Assembly: GCA_006384855.1 (NCBI GenBank)
Contig: VCJN01000554.1
Coordinates: 1 to 64,000, forward strand
DNA from: Tetraselmis striata
Taxonomy: Eukaryota > Chlorophyta > Chlorodendrophyceae > Chlorodendrales > Chlorodendraceae
DNA: 64,000 bases
Direction: 5' to 3'
Both the position numbers and the translations under genes were made by a program. The notes below the pieces were generated by a model. It ran no database searches. It was not told where the DNA came from and saw nothing but the letters and a program-made list of their open reading frames with translations. Below are positions 11,146 to 23,168 of the stretch, piece after piece. The first letter of the stretch is position 1, and the number at the start of each line of letters is the position of its first letter.

Positions 11146-11475
11146 TCTTGGTGCACCAGTCCTTGATTCAATTACGCAGATAAATATTGGTGCATCGGTA
11201 AAATATGCGGTTAAATGTGGTGCATCAGTAAATGTCGGCACCGAAGTATCGGTGCACCAGTAAATTCTGGCTCCGAAACATCGGTGCACCAGTTAATACC
11301 GGTACCTTAATATCGGTGCACCAGTAAATTCCGCCAGCTAAATATCGGTGCACCGAATATTACAGCCCAATAAATATCGGTGCACCAGTAAATTCCGGCA
11401 CCTAAATATCGGTGCACCAGTAGAATCTACCACGTAAATATCGGTGCACCAAGAAATTCCGCTCCTAAATATTGA
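11146..11475 (+). repeat. GGTGCACC minisatellite, block 3
   Basis: About ten degenerate units of 31-36 bp with core ATCGGTGCACCAGTAAATTC, the longest block of this family in the window. It lies just upstream of the hAT gene start, while block 2 lies beyond its end. Confidence 0.8.
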
Positions 11476-13229
11476 TTCTTGGTGCGATTCACGATATGTC
11501 TGGTGTACCATGATTCGATCTTTTATTGATTCTTGATGCGGAGCCTTACATGCCAGTGATAAACAAAGTTCATGGGAATAATTACCTAGGGGCAGATGTG
11601 TGGATATAAGGGAGGCACGGAGCCTATGGGTTGTTATGAAAATTGTCGCACGTTGGTAAAGTGGGCAAGTCGGTGGGGAAGTCCTATTGCGCATAATGGG
11701 TCACCATATGTGTTCCAAATAGTACTGCGTGCGGCATCAAGCAAGGTAGCCAGCACCGTGGGTACAGTATTTCCGGAATGACCAAATCAAGACAGAATTT
11801 GTCCGAGGCGGGCAAGCATACTTATCAGCTATCCTGCATAACCCGTTGCTGGAATTAATAAATTATATGATTGCGAATACGGTTACCATAGTCGTAGTTT
11901 GCTTCGGTCGTGTAGTTGTGGCATATTGGCCGACTATGAATGCTAGATTTAATTTGAAGATGGAAATAGTGCATGGTAAATAAGAGAGAAAATCGGGCAA
12001 CATGTTAGTAGGTATGTGTCAAGCAATTGAATGTTGCGTTATGTGAAGTCTTTGCGTAAATCTGGACGACGAGACCGGGCATCGGCCTCATTCTAAGAGC
12101 TTTCATTGCGATATGATATGTCGAGCACGGGCTTCCGGGTGCGGGCGGGGGTCAGTGGATTGCTAGGTATGGTAGTGATTGACGGCGGCTTGGGCGGGCA
12201 GGTGACTGAGAGTGGCCTGCATAGTGTGGTCAGAGCGTGATTTAAGAACCATTTTGTATAACGCAGCGTCATATTGTCGAAGCGTATTCATGCGAAAAAG
12301 TTCTTACTGGGCGTAGGCGTCGTATTTGGCATGGGTATATCGTGAAACTTTGGACAGCGGTTAAGGCGTATGCACACGCATATATATTCATGTAAGTGCG
12401 TAAAAGGTAACTACATGTCCGTGCGGTTTCTAGAAAATTTGTGTATTGCCACAAACATTATGGAAGGGGTGTGGTCATGCGGTAGTATGTATATTTATTC
12501 CATCCTTACGATATAAACTGCCGAATTCAAACAATCTTTAATTGCGAATGGCAACAATGATTGGAAGGGCGCTTGCCCCGTTGGCTATGTAATGGCCCAA
12601 GTATTCGTGTTTGTAATTGTAAGGGATATAATGTATAGCAATATTGTACATAGCTATATAGCTATAGCTAGAGCTGATATATAGCTATAGATATCTATAT
12701 GTATATAGATATCTATAAAGATATAGCTATGTAGAGATGCACAACTCTATAGCTATATAGCTATAGGTATTATTGCTATTATACATAGTACATACATTCT
12801 AGGCAATGTTGTAAGGCAGTTGCAGCAGTATGTGATGTTTGGCAAGCAAAACAAGCGTGGTTTTCAGGTGTATGAAGTGTTCATTGAGGGAGATACCAAA
12901 TACCAAAACGTTGTCAAACTATAGACAGGAATAAACGTGGTGTTATGCGAAGTCAAAATAACGTTACCCATCATCAAGCGTTGAATCGCCGATGGGTTAT
13001 TAGACAGTCCAAATGTCGTGACCTGGAATTCGAACCGACCTAACTGAGTTTTGAACGATATTGTGTGTGCATTCGTATATGTTTGATTGCAAGTTGGTGT
13101 TAGACCAAAACTTTGTCGACGGCGGAATGTATACGATATAGCCGGATAGCATATCTACTACGAGCATGGTGGCGTGTGGTAATGGGAATCTTATGGAGGT
13201 TATATATGTTAAGACCCATATGAAAACGT
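11476..13229. other. Gene-poor AT-rich stretch with palindromic TATAGC repeats
   Basis: No supported gene. Bases 12655-12770 are a cluster of TATAGCTATA and ATAGATATCTAT palindromes that could extrude cruciforms. Confidence 0.45.
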
Positions 13230-13508
13230 GACACATGTGCACATTCGTCGCCACATGTGCACATGTGTCATCGGGGGACACAGCTGCACATGTGTCGTGT
13301 TGCTTTTGACACATGTGCACATGTGTTGCCTCGTGACACATCTGCATATGTGTCAAAATCAAAACGACACATATGCACATGTGCTAGCACATGTACACAT
13401 ATGTCATTTTCCGGCTGATCCCGACACATGTGCACATGAGGCATGACCAGTATGTATGGCTCATGTGCATATGTGTGGCCCGACACGTGACACATGTACA
13501 CATGTGTC
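13230..13508. repeat. Array of ten ~20-bp palindromes (ACACATGTGCACATGTGT)
   Basis: Ten near-palindromic copies of GACACATGTGCACATGTGTC lie at about 13230, 13251, 13277, 13308, 13335, 13366, 13387, 13423, 13460 and 13489, separated by unrelated spacers of 1-19 bases. The palindrome itself is conserved while the spacers are not. The copies vary mainly at a few positions (GTGCAC to ATGCAC or GTACAC). This looks like an array of dyad binding sites or hairpins. Apparent ORFs here only reflect the repeat. Confidence 0.75.
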
Positions 13509-13808
13509 ATTTTCGAGAGTGAGATAAGACACATATATATGAATATACGTTCATTTTCGTCCGCGGAATTCGAGCGTGGGTTTCTAATTTAGAATTGTTG
13601 AAACAGAAATATTCCAGAAGGCACAAATTAATAATTTAAGCATGCCGGCCACTCGTTTGATGCCCTTACAATGTATATTTAGGCACTACAGAGCAACATC
13701 AGCCAGCAAAATACAAAAGGATGTCATCAGCATTTAGACAATGGCAAAATTAGTGTTGACAGGTGTCATATCATTACATTGCTGCGCACTTTAGGACACG
13801 GACATGGG

Positions 13809-14033
13809 TCAGAACTTGGCTAGTGGAAGCACCCTCGTCGTAAATGTTCTCACATTTCTGTTGCCATTGTGACACCGGGAGTTGCATTTCTAGCGTGCTT
13901 TGCGGCATGCACATACATTGGTTCTGCACGGACCCTTGCAACTACACCTCAACACATCCTGGCCAGCAAATAGGGATACAGAAGCCGAAGCATTGCGCAC
14001 TGATATCTGTTTCCAATTGGCTTCTCTCGCCAT
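13809..14033 (-). pseudogene. CXC (tesmin/TSO1-like) Cys-rich exon with an internal TAG
   Basis: From ATG at 14033-14031 the minus strand reads MAREANWKQISVRN, then CSCKGPCRTNVCACRKAR, TAG (13892-13890), KCNSRCHNG, ending in TGA at 13811-13809. The C-x-C-x3-C-x4-C-x-C-x6-C-x3-C-H spacing matches the CXC domain found in DNA-binding proteins and in some transposon-encoded proteins. The TAG sits in the middle of an otherwise well-preserved motif. Probably the last exon of a decayed TE gene. Confidence 0.45.
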
Positions 14034-16840
14034 TGTTCAAGCACACCCGCAGCCCGTGTTGCGCTGGGACACTGTCACGCACACGATCAATATCCCCATG
14101 GCCAAAAGATGGCCTTATGCCTCCAGCCTTGGTCGCAAGCCTGAAAGGCCATGCTCATTCACCTGAAACACCAGTTCAAAGCCATGATATGTCACACACC
14201 CAATAAATCAAAACCACAAGCACATAGTACGTAGGCAATGCCATACCAAAAATACATTTACATATACACCAAGCATTGTACATCTGGCTTGGAGCGGTCG
14301 ACGCTTGGAATTGGGATACGGACGACATCGCCAACCAATGGTGCTGGCCTATGACGTGCAGCCGCTCTGATCCGCATTGCTATGGCTTGCTTGGCCTGAA
14401 CGTCAGCACACCTAGACCTGATGGCTTGGCGTTAGGGTGTTAGGGTTTTATAATGAGATCGTCATCATCCGTACCGGAATATGGGCTAAGAACTGGCAGT
14501 ACCCGTACACGTAAATCCAGTAGCCTTCACTGACAAATTCAAGCTGCCCTTGTCACCAGATGAAAGGGCTCAACGCCACACCAGCTATACCACTTGCAGG
14601 TTAGGCATGCATGAGCCCCATGCTTGGCTCTCCTAGCAATTCAAGCTCCTAGCTAAAGGATTTGGTGGTCAAAGTTTTGGCATCATATCGGGGGCGTCGT
14701 GCTGAGCGTACGCGGGGCGCGGGGTAAGCGGCAAGAGCCAACCACTCCCAAAACTTGGGAGTGCAACACTCATGCCCCCCCCAAAGCACTGCATGTGCTT
14801 AGAACACATCATATGGACCTTAATATGGCTACTTTGTGCAGATGCAGAATGGCCGCCCAACCCGCGCGCACCTTATGCGCCCATGTGGTGCATCTTTGTC
14901 GTTCATCAGAAAAATCAAAAGGGATACCATGCAACCCATCTATGATACAGTGGGCATGCATTGATCAACTTTGGGGAGGGTTGGACTGCATGTGGAGCTC
15001 CGACTAGCATGTTGTACTCATAACGTAGGGGTGCGCGGGCTACAGCGGCACGGGTCCCCATCCCCACATAACACAACCACCACAGCAAGGTCCACCCTTT
15101 CAACCAGCACTATGTTAGCCATATACCCGTGTCTGGCAATGCTCAAAACGGTGTTCAAATGCGTTTAGTCCGTGATTTTGGATTTTTTCTGAAGGGTCCC
15201 GACTTGGCCTAAAATCGGGCACCATCACCGCCGCGCGGCTTGCCGCGCCTCGCCCGCGCGCGGCTCCACATCCGCCCCTCGCACCGCCACCGCCCATGTT
15301 CCAGTGTGGCTGGTGCTCAAAACACCGGTCGGGGTGACCCAAGGGCCACCGTGAGCGCGGCTGCAGCCCCCTGTGCCACCTGCCCGCGCGCAGCGCGCGG
15401 CGCGCAGCCCGAGAGCCCAGCACCCCCCTCATCGGTACGCAGGGGAGGGATAACTGCCCTCCTGCCCGCGCCGGGACCGGCCTACGCGTCAACGGCGCTG
15501 GGGGGCGCGGTCTTCCGGGTGGGCGCGGCTGGCGGAAAGATGGTCTCTGCGGTCAGCAGCAGTTTCGTCACGGCGGCCGCTGACCGCCGCCGCACAGCGC
15601 GCCGCGCGCCCGGTACTGGTAGCCGCGAACGCGCGCGCGCGCAATTATATAATAGTATTTGCTGTATACTACCGGTTTACCACGTTATCATTGCGGGTGT
15701 TTCACCCCTGCGAACCCCGCCGCCTGATGTACCCTGTGTACTACACAACTACACGGTCATTTACCTTGTGTTCCCGCGTACAGGTAGTAGTGTGCTACCT
15801 ACTAGCTACGGGGGCCGCAAAAGTGATCTTCCTGTTAATGTCGTGTAGTATCCGAAACTGACACGTACGCGGCGGATAACGAGCGGCGCGCGCGAGGAGT
15901 GTATCCTACTCGGAAAAAGTTCGTGGTATCCGCGTGGTACCTGTATGCTCACGAACAAGCCCCGTTCTATACTAATTCGTGGAGACGCGCGCGGACACCG
16001 CTCCTCGTACCGTTCAGCCCATCGGAGCTGCCTGATTTACGAATTTACACACACAGCCGGGGCGAGCGGAAGGCATCAGCGAAGGTATCGACGGCGCAGG
16101 GGCAACCTTCGAAACAAACCACAATATTCATTACATACCGCTGCTCGATCACAAACAATCACCCCGTTGGGGGGGAAAGGGGGGGCAAGGGGGCTAGGCG
16201 GCTAGTGGGCCGTTGGCCCTTTGGCCGCCTTTGCGCCGCGCCCCAAGCGCCACTGCGCACCTGGCTGCGCATGCTTGCGCCTGCTTGCGCCTGGCTGCAG
16301 CCACCTGCGGCACAGGGGGCAGGAGGGGGTCACTGGCTGGGGGTGCTGCTTTGGGGAGGCTTCATTTGACCCTCCTGAGCGCTGGTACCACCCCTGTATG
16401 GCCAGCTATGCATGTACATATATATACATATACCCCAAACTACTGTTGCCACTGCGCGGGGACTTGTCGGCACCCGGCGCACACATACGAGGTGGTGCCA
16501 CCCCGCACCTGAGGGGGCAGGGTGGGGCTGCAAAGTTGCTAGCTACAAAGCATAAGCCATCCGAGTCATCTTATAATGCTAGCATGAGAGGCTGGGGCAG
16601 GTAGGGGGTGGTAGGGGGGTGGGGCGTGGCGCCCGCGGACACGCCGCGCAGGGCCGCCGCGGCGAGCCGCCAACATGACGCTCACACACGGCCACATATA
16701 TTATGTTCTAGCATCCTAGGAAAAGGTAGCCATACCCATTGCAAAGTCTTATTAGCATGGTTTCAAGGGGTTTTGATGAGGTTCCAGCCCAAAATCTGCC
16801 CAAAAACCAACTTCAACACACTAGCCGCTCAGCCCCAGGG
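14034..16840. other. No supported gene
   Basis: ORFs here, including the GC-rich 15115-15850 block where all frames are open, lack recognisable domains. GTTAGGG occurs twice near 14432 but does not form a telomere-like array. Confidence 0.35.
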
Positions 16841-16841
16841 C

Positions 16842-16844
<3 letters not shown>

Positions 16845-16889
<45 letters not shown>
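16845..16889. repeat. (AC)n microsatellite
   Basis: About 22 uninterrupted AC units. Confidence 0.95.
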
Positions 16890-16893
<4 letters not shown>

Positions 16894-17972
16894 TGACATA
16901 TATGCACACGGTCAATCTTATTTGTAGCACCTTATTAATAATTATTAAAGAGGGCCACACAATGCTTACGCTTTAATTATCATTGGGTGCTGAAAATAGA
17001 AAAGCCATATACTTCACATCACGAGACGTCGCTGCAGGCCTACCGGTATATTTGGCGGTCATCACGCCGTCGCGCCGCCCTCGTCTCGTCGTCCGGACTC
17101 GCAGAGCAGTCTGTGTGACTCTGGTCAGTGGTTCGAGTACCTGTATGGGGGGCGTGGTGGTCAACGTCGGGCGACTACTCGTTTTGCTGCAGTGATCTTT
17201 AGTTTCGCGGTCGTCGTGCCGGTCAGCAGGAATATTGCTACGAGTCAGCGCTGCTTGAGCATCGCAGCTCCTTAGTCAGCGCCACATGCAAACGGGACGA
17301 CGCGACCCATTCCTATCTCCCTCTATTGCGCCACTGCGGTCGCATAAAATCGGTATTGAATGGGCACACAACGCGCTTGAGGGGAGGTCACGGCGCGCAC
17401 CGAGTCAACGAAGCGAAAGGGGTAGTGCGGCGTATTAACAAAATGCTTGCATGCGTCGGTCAACGGCGTTTCAGTGCGGGGCGGGAGAAACCCGAAACTG
17501 GGAGAAAACAGGGGGAAGGGGGGGGGGGGGGGGGGGGAGGGGGCTAGGTAGATGGGGGTGCGGGTCTCACCTGGCGTCTGCATCGTGCCGGAGTGCGTTC
17601 CCTAGGCTGATGGCGGCGCAGCGCCGCCCGGCCGCACCCGAGGCGCAGCGATGCGCGATACGCCACACGTCCTCATCGCCGGACCTCGCGTGTCATATTT
17701 TAGTCCTAGGTACTGGCCTTGGGTACGGGAGGGGGGGTGAGTGACTAGTTGACTAGTCCCTTTGTGCGCGCGCTGCTGGTCAGCGCCGACATCGCGGGTC
17801 AGCGCGATGTCGCTACTCGCGAGTCAACAACTTGACGCACGTACCCGTGACGAGTCGGTCGTAGGCGGAGAATGTAAGGGTCGGGACGGGCTAAGACTCG
17901 GCGCTAGGTAGGTGAGCGGCATGGGATAGGGGTGGTCCGTACCTGACGTGGCGAGGCTGGGTGTTATACTCC
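16890..17972. other. No supported gene; G homopolymer at about 17518-17537
   Basis: A run of about 20 G residues and no coding region that I can support. One of more than ten long G/C runs in the window. Confidence 0.5.
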
Positions 17973-18181
17973 ATTTCCCTAAAGCCATAATGTTCTGCTA
18001 TACTAGCAGGTATAATTCCCCGCTAAGGTAGTACGACTACGCATCCGCGGAGTCGCTGTACATATTAATATTTACGCCCGCAATACTAATATGTACAGCG
18101 ACTCCGCGGATGCGTAGTCGTACTACCTTAGCGGGGAATTATACCTGCTAGTATAGCAGAACATTATGGCTATAGGGAAAT
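17973..18181. repeat. 95-bp near-perfect inverted repeat (hairpin), 19-base loop
   Basis: Arms 17973-18067 and 18087-18181 are reverse complements with a single visible mismatch (AAAGCC against ATAGCC). The loop is 18068-18086. No ORF lies inside. Such a transcript would fold into a ~95-bp duplex, the form of a foldback MITE or of a long small-RNA precursor hairpin. A partial further match (GTGTTA) lies just outside both arms. Confidence 0.9.
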
Positions 18182-19043
18182 AACACTGGGCGCTGTTGGA
18201 CCGGAGCGGCCGGAAGGCCGTGCAGTCAATCAATCCCATCAGCGCGAGCCGCGATGCATCGCGCGTCTGGCCAGCGATGTCGCCCGCACGCCATCTCCAC
18301 GGACGCCGCCGCGACTTGGCACTGACGTGCCACTGCTGCCTCGCACGGCTCAGGACGGATCGGCAACAAGGCGTGAGACACGCGGTGGTAGGCCCTGACG
18401 GGCGGGCGTGGGCCGTACTGCGCGGTCACGGCCGCGCTGCGCTGCGTTACTTGGCAGCGCGGGACGGAGTCCGACAAGCAGCACCGCGCGTGCTGCGCGA
18501 TGAGTAGTCGTCATAATTTTTCCTGTGTTTACACTCGTACATTTATAAAATGATGCTCGCGTCGTTTCTTGCGCTGCAGTTTTCCCCTGTTTATATACTC
18601 TTACACGAATAATTGTCATATTATGACATGGTTTCGGTACCCGCCGCAGTTCAATGAACCCGCACATTATAATGATAAATATTGATGGCAGCGCTGCACT
18701 AATTCTCGATACCTACCACCTGGTACTCTGGTAGTTAGTACCATACATATGAATAACATCAAGTAAGGATTATGTCTCCTCGAAGTATTATCTATACAGT
18801 TGTTTTCAGCACAGCATGCATTCGGCGCATCCAAGCAAACTTGCAATAACCAAAATAAGGGCAGCACCGTGTTATCTATTAAATATCGATGATGACTGAC
18901 GCCAACGTACAAGAATACTGTGGCGACATAAGAACATGAAGCCCGTCCGAGTAGTAGGAAGGGGGATGCCAGCATTCTAGTCGCATTATTCGGACGGCAA
19001 CCAATAGCACGGCGGAGTGTGTTACACATGATGTCAGTATATG
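18182..19043. other. No supported gene
   Basis: A GC-rich first half (18196-18507) is open on both strands without recognisable domains; the second half is AT-rich. Confidence 0.35.
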
Positions 19044-19835
19044 TCAAGAGGTGGAATCGGCGTCATTAGCGTCGGAGTGGGTATAATTGCCATCATCGTT
19101 CTCATCGCCATTGTTATTGTTGCTGCCGCCAAGGCCAGAAGTACTACTGCTTGTGGCACGATGTTCGGATGCACTTGCGCTTCTCGCTGTTGCAATAAGC
19201 TGCTCTCCACGTTGCCGGCGGGCTGGTCGCCATGTTAGATGCTGATCCATCTGTTGGGTATACGTATTTTCCCATTCGGATAGTGACGTGAGCATGCATC
19301 TTGCGAGATATCGACAGAACTTAAGGGCTTGGGCAGGCTCGAGCTCTGCCAAGTGGGTATATTCTTGGTGTACGACGTATAGAAATCGGGCTTGCTTTGA
19401 GTCAATATCTCTAAACAATTGGTGGCTTGACGCATGTTGATACAAACCCTTGACGTAACTTCCCCACGAAGGATGGCCTCCAGTAACTCCGTTGAAAGGT
19501 TGCCCGTGGCGATACATGAAGAAATGGCCCGTTGTGGATCCCATTCCTGCGTTTCCTCACAGACAATGCTCGTGAATGAGGCGTTGGAGCAGCGGGTCCA
19601 AATCGTGGAGCGTGACAGTCCGTGCGTTGCCTCTGAAGTTTCCTCGCCCTGCACCTATCATCGACCAACACACGTCAATATAAGAAATGGTTTCATCAAT
19701 GTAGATCATGCTTTTACGATTACTGTCATCGGCGCAGCAAGCATAACATGCATAAGCCACTAATACGCCACCGTGCATCCATGCTGAAATGGTGCGCCGT
19801 TCTAATATAAAAACGTGTGCCCAATAGTGTGACAA
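19044..19835 (-). pseudogene. Unrecognised protein-coding fragment
   Basis: The minus frame 19835-19557 ends SMIGAGRGNFRGNARTVTLH...LLQRLIHEHC. A second frame, 19544-19044, continues MGSTTGHFFMYRHGQPFNGV...YLARCMLTSLSEWENTYTQQ and ends in a Ser/Asn/Asp-rich tail (GGSNNNNGDENDDG). The two frames meet within about 20 bases, so either a small indel or a missed intron separates them. Family not recognised; the acidic low-complexity tail suggests a C-terminus. Confidence 0.4.
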
Positions 19836-20179
19836 TTATGCAAGTATGATATACTACGAGTTTGTACCTGAGACTGCGATGAGTGTATGTACGATAAAAT
19901 GCGCTGCCAAGTGGTAAGCGTTGTGATAATGAAGAAATGCTGTTGTATGCTCAAAACACTGAAGTATCTCGTATTTACACCACCTCTTCACACGACCTTT
20001 TGTTTGTCTTAGTCTAGCTGCTGGGTAAGACTGTCGCACTGGTTTCGGAGCCGGATTGTTACGGCCTCGATGCGCTTACACCAGTTACGGTATCCTATCG
20101 TACAGGTCACCGGCTCGACCCCCATTGATGCCGAGGATAGATTTCTCGCAAGGGGGGGGGGGGGGGGGGGTTGACAATT
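19836..20179. other. Intergenic stretch ending in a 19-G run
   Basis: No gene. Bases 20152-20170 are 19 consecutive G, ending 9 bases before the ATG of the next gene. Confidence 0.6.
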
Positions 20180-21683
20180 ATGCGAGTGCGATACCAGCAA
20201 GCGGCCGATCGCCTTGACGCCATCACCAAGTTCCGAGCCAAGGTTGATGACCTTGGCCCAACAAGCTTCCCCAGAAAGTTCCAGGATCTGTTCAAAGGTG
20301 CTCCTCGCTCCGGTCCTTTGATGGTCTTGCTGACCCCTCCTGCAAGATGGGGGGACATGGAATCCGCCGATTGTCTCACACCACTACCGGTTCGAGAGCA
20401 TATCGCCGCTACCAATACCAACATAAGGAGTGAGGCGTATCTCATCAAGAATCAGATGCCGGACTTGGTAATCTCATTCTTCACGGAGTTTGCTCTTCTG
20501 GCATGTGCGCCTGAGCTCATCGCGGTTTCTGCTCCGAATGTTTCTGATGAGCTATGGATATGGATGAAGGTAAGATCTTGTGCAACTTACCACAAATGCT
20601 CTTCTGAATTTTCATTGTGAGCTATTAACCCGAATCTGTTTTCTAATACACACATGCCGAGGCACTCCCGGTGATGCCCAAGGGCCATGAGGTCGACAAG
20701 GATGACATGATCTATTTGAACAAAGAGCTTTGCAAGACTTGCATTGCGGAGGGGGACTGCAAGGCTCCCGCGACAAAACAAGCCGTCGCGGAAGCCATGT
20801 CGGCAGTTCGTGCCAGAAAGGCCATAGTCTACGTTGCCGACGCGCTTTTCGGAGCTGGTTCGCACACTTGGGACTCGAAGCATGCTGCGTGGGGCACGGA
20901 CGACTTTAACGACGTGTTTGCTTTCGCCAGGCAAGATCCCCCCACAACCCGGGTGCTGAGATGGCTGTGCTTTCATTTATCTCATTCCCGATTTTCCCCG
21001 CAGGCAAGTGAATATCCTGGCTGGAAGTTCTGACGTCTACACTGCTCTTGATGGGTGCCATTACTTCATCCACCTCTCGGACCAGCAGCTTAGATCCGCA
21101 ATCACAGCCGTACAAAAACAAGCTGAGGGCCTCATCTATCACGTCCTGACTTAAGCCAAGGATTGCGGGATGAAGATGGGCAGTTCTTTGCGTCACGACG
21201 CTGAGTACTATCTCTACGGCAGGAAGCCCCCGCCAAGCATCATAGCTGACAACATCCGTTTCGATGATCCCCGAAGGTAAGATTTGATCCGTGGAAAGTA
21301 GTCGGCTTGTATTTATCATCACTCGCTAAGCCCGTTGTGCCTTTCCAGGTTCTCTACATCCATCATGCTGGGTCACTTCAACGACTCTGCGAAATTGAAG
21401 GACGAGAACAGACAAACGGTGAACAAGTACCAAAAGCCTATCGCTCTCTTCGCTAAGCACCCGAAGATGGCGGCAGCCGGAACCGGGACAACCGCGGTGC
21501 GTGAGGGGTGCAACCCGGGTGAGTGACATAATGCGATCAACATTAGAGATTAACGCATGTGCGGTTTGCCACGCCTTTTAGGTCGCGGCGGCCTTTTCCG
21601 TGTGGTGGAACCAAATGCATCCGAGCAACTCGTTCCCACACAAGAACTTGAAGACCATCCTCATTGACAACCTGAAGATGTAA
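20180..21683 (+). pseudogene. Unrecognised five-exon gene with one in-frame TAA
   Basis: Exons 20180-20569, 20662-20930, 21004-21276, 21349-21496 and 21582-21683 join in frame throughout. Intron 1 is GTAAGA...CCGAG; intron 2 uses a GC donor (CCAG|GCAAGA) with acceptor CCCCGCAG; introns 3 and 4 are GT-AG. The product is about 390 residues, opening MRVRYQQAADRLDAITKFRA, with LPVMPKGHEVDKDDMIYLNK in exon 2 and ending KTILIDNLKM. A TAA at 21152-21154 in exon 3 is flanked by sequence that stays protein-like in the same frame (YHVLT, stop, AKDCGMKMG). After the terminal TAA the frame continues protein-like to a TGA. No family recognised. It may be a host gene or a TE gene with one lesion. Confidence 0.55.
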
Positions 21684-21889
21684 ATCGCTGGGATGAAGTC
21701 CATAATGACCTCATGGTTTAAAGAGAAGCCATGGGGCGAGAAGACTGCGTCCAGATGACTTCCGAGGAAGAGAGCGGGCAGAGCGTGCAGCGGCGGAGAA
21801 GAGGAGACAAGAGGCGGCAGAGGGGATTATGTGATCGAAGATGATCATTTCTAGTACAATTCCGCAAAATTAGCCGCTCATATGTTTTG

Positions 21890-22035
21890 TCCCGGCTTTG
21901 ACGGAGTTTAAGCCCCCGACGGCACAAACTACTTGTAGCCATCAACCCCCCCCCCCCCCCCCCCCCCTGCCCTTTTTTTGGTCCCAGTTTGGACAGAGTT
22001 TCAGCCCCCGACGGCGCAAACTTCTTGTAGCCATC
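21890..22035. repeat. ~60-bp direct repeats around a 22-C run
   Basis: Two similar units (GCCCCCGACGGC, then CTTGTAGCCATC) lie at about 21895-21944 and 21981-22035, separated by C22 (21946-21967) and CCTTTTTTT. They probably belong to the 5' part of the decayed gypsy element that follows. Confidence 0.45.
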
Positions 22036-22249
22036 TCGTTTCCTTCACTCTTTTGATTGTCCCTGTTTGGACGGAATTGATTTCCCCGACTTGGCACAAA
22101 ATGAACCAACCGGCATTCATATTAGCTTTCAATCCCACTGCTGCCCCAAATCCTAATTTATACCTAACCACAATGCACCGCGTGCCTCGGTGCAAAATAG
22201 GTTGCAGTACCGTTTAAGCGTGTCGAATTCCCGATTACACATGCCGACA

Positions 22250-22934
22250 TGTTATTGCATATGCTCATTGGAGCTGCCATTTACTTTGCCCTTGACCTTG
22301 CTTTAGCACGCCACCAACTTAGGATAAAAGATTCCGATACACAGAAAACTTCGTTTATTTTTACCTTTTTCAGGTTATGCCATTTGGCCTTACGAATGCC
22401 CCATTTGACTTTCAGGTTGGATGAACCACGTTTTACAACCGCACAAAAGACGTTTATCCTTGTCTATCTCGACAGTGTACTTATTTTTTCAACTTTTCCG
22501 TCGACGGCCGTTTACGACATGTAGACACCACGCTACGCCTCTTAGCTGCACATGACACCCGAATTCACGCCCCTAAGTGTTTTTTCTGGCTCGAAATGAA
22601 CTCGGATACTTTGGTCATATGGTTAGCAGCTTCAGCTCCCGTCCCCTTTGACAATCAAATTAAGGTTGTTTGACACCGGGCCCCGCCCCGCACGGTTCAA
22701 CAAACACAACATTTTTTAGGCTTCTGCAACATCTACACACGGTATGTACACAAATATTTCCCATATGGCTGCCCCCCTTTATGACATGTCCCAAAGAACC
22801 ACAAAAGTTTGTATGGGGTGAGCGATTGAGCGTGCGCGTGAACATGTTGCGTTCAATGCTCTTAAACAAGCCCTCTGCCCCGCTCCGGTGCTTAGGTCCG
22901 CACGAGCCCGCCCTCACTCCGATTTTGTTATATT
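22250..22934 (+). pseudogene. Ty3/gypsy reverse transcriptase fragment, 5' of the CACTA insertion
   Basis: Several frames together give the Ty3/gypsy RT series: YFALDLA, HQLRIKDSDTQKTSF, then VMPFGLTNAP, then a degraded VYLD box (VYLDSVLIF), then FLGFCNIYTRYVHKYF and ALKQALCPAPVL. That is RT into the RT-RNase H connection, with at least four frameshifts. The reading ends SDFVIFT exactly at the CACTA insertion point and resumes at 28200 with SKYALGAV, so one element was split in two. Gag, protease and the 5' LTR are not recognisable upstream. Confidence 0.75.
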
Positions 22935-23168
22935 CACTACACTTACGGTCTGGGTCGTAATGTAGTCGCAACGGCTCGTAATCATGGATTTTCGGCTGTA
23001 CACGGCTGTACCCGGTCGTATTCGGGTCGTACCGTTGCTGATCACTGCGAGCTAACGGCCGGTACTTGCTATATCGCCACGGGATGATGGAATCGCCGCG
23101 TCAACCAATACCTCGTCCACTGGGTCCCGGAAATCCTCAACCTTGCGGAAATCAACGCCCAAAAGCAC

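Noticed and set aside
13230-13508. CRISPR array
   Set aside because: Repeats are palindromic and evenly short but spacers vary from 1 to 19 bases, there are no cas genes, and the DNA is eukaryotic.
14425-14450. Interstitial telomeric repeat
   Set aside because: Only two GTTAGGG motifs, not in register.
15115-15850. Gene in the GC-rich 15-kb block
   Set aside because: Long ORFs on both strands reflect GC content; no domain, no splice pattern and repetitive Arg/Ala composition.
16739-16976. His/Thr-repeat ORF
   Set aside because: It is a translation of the AC microsatellite.
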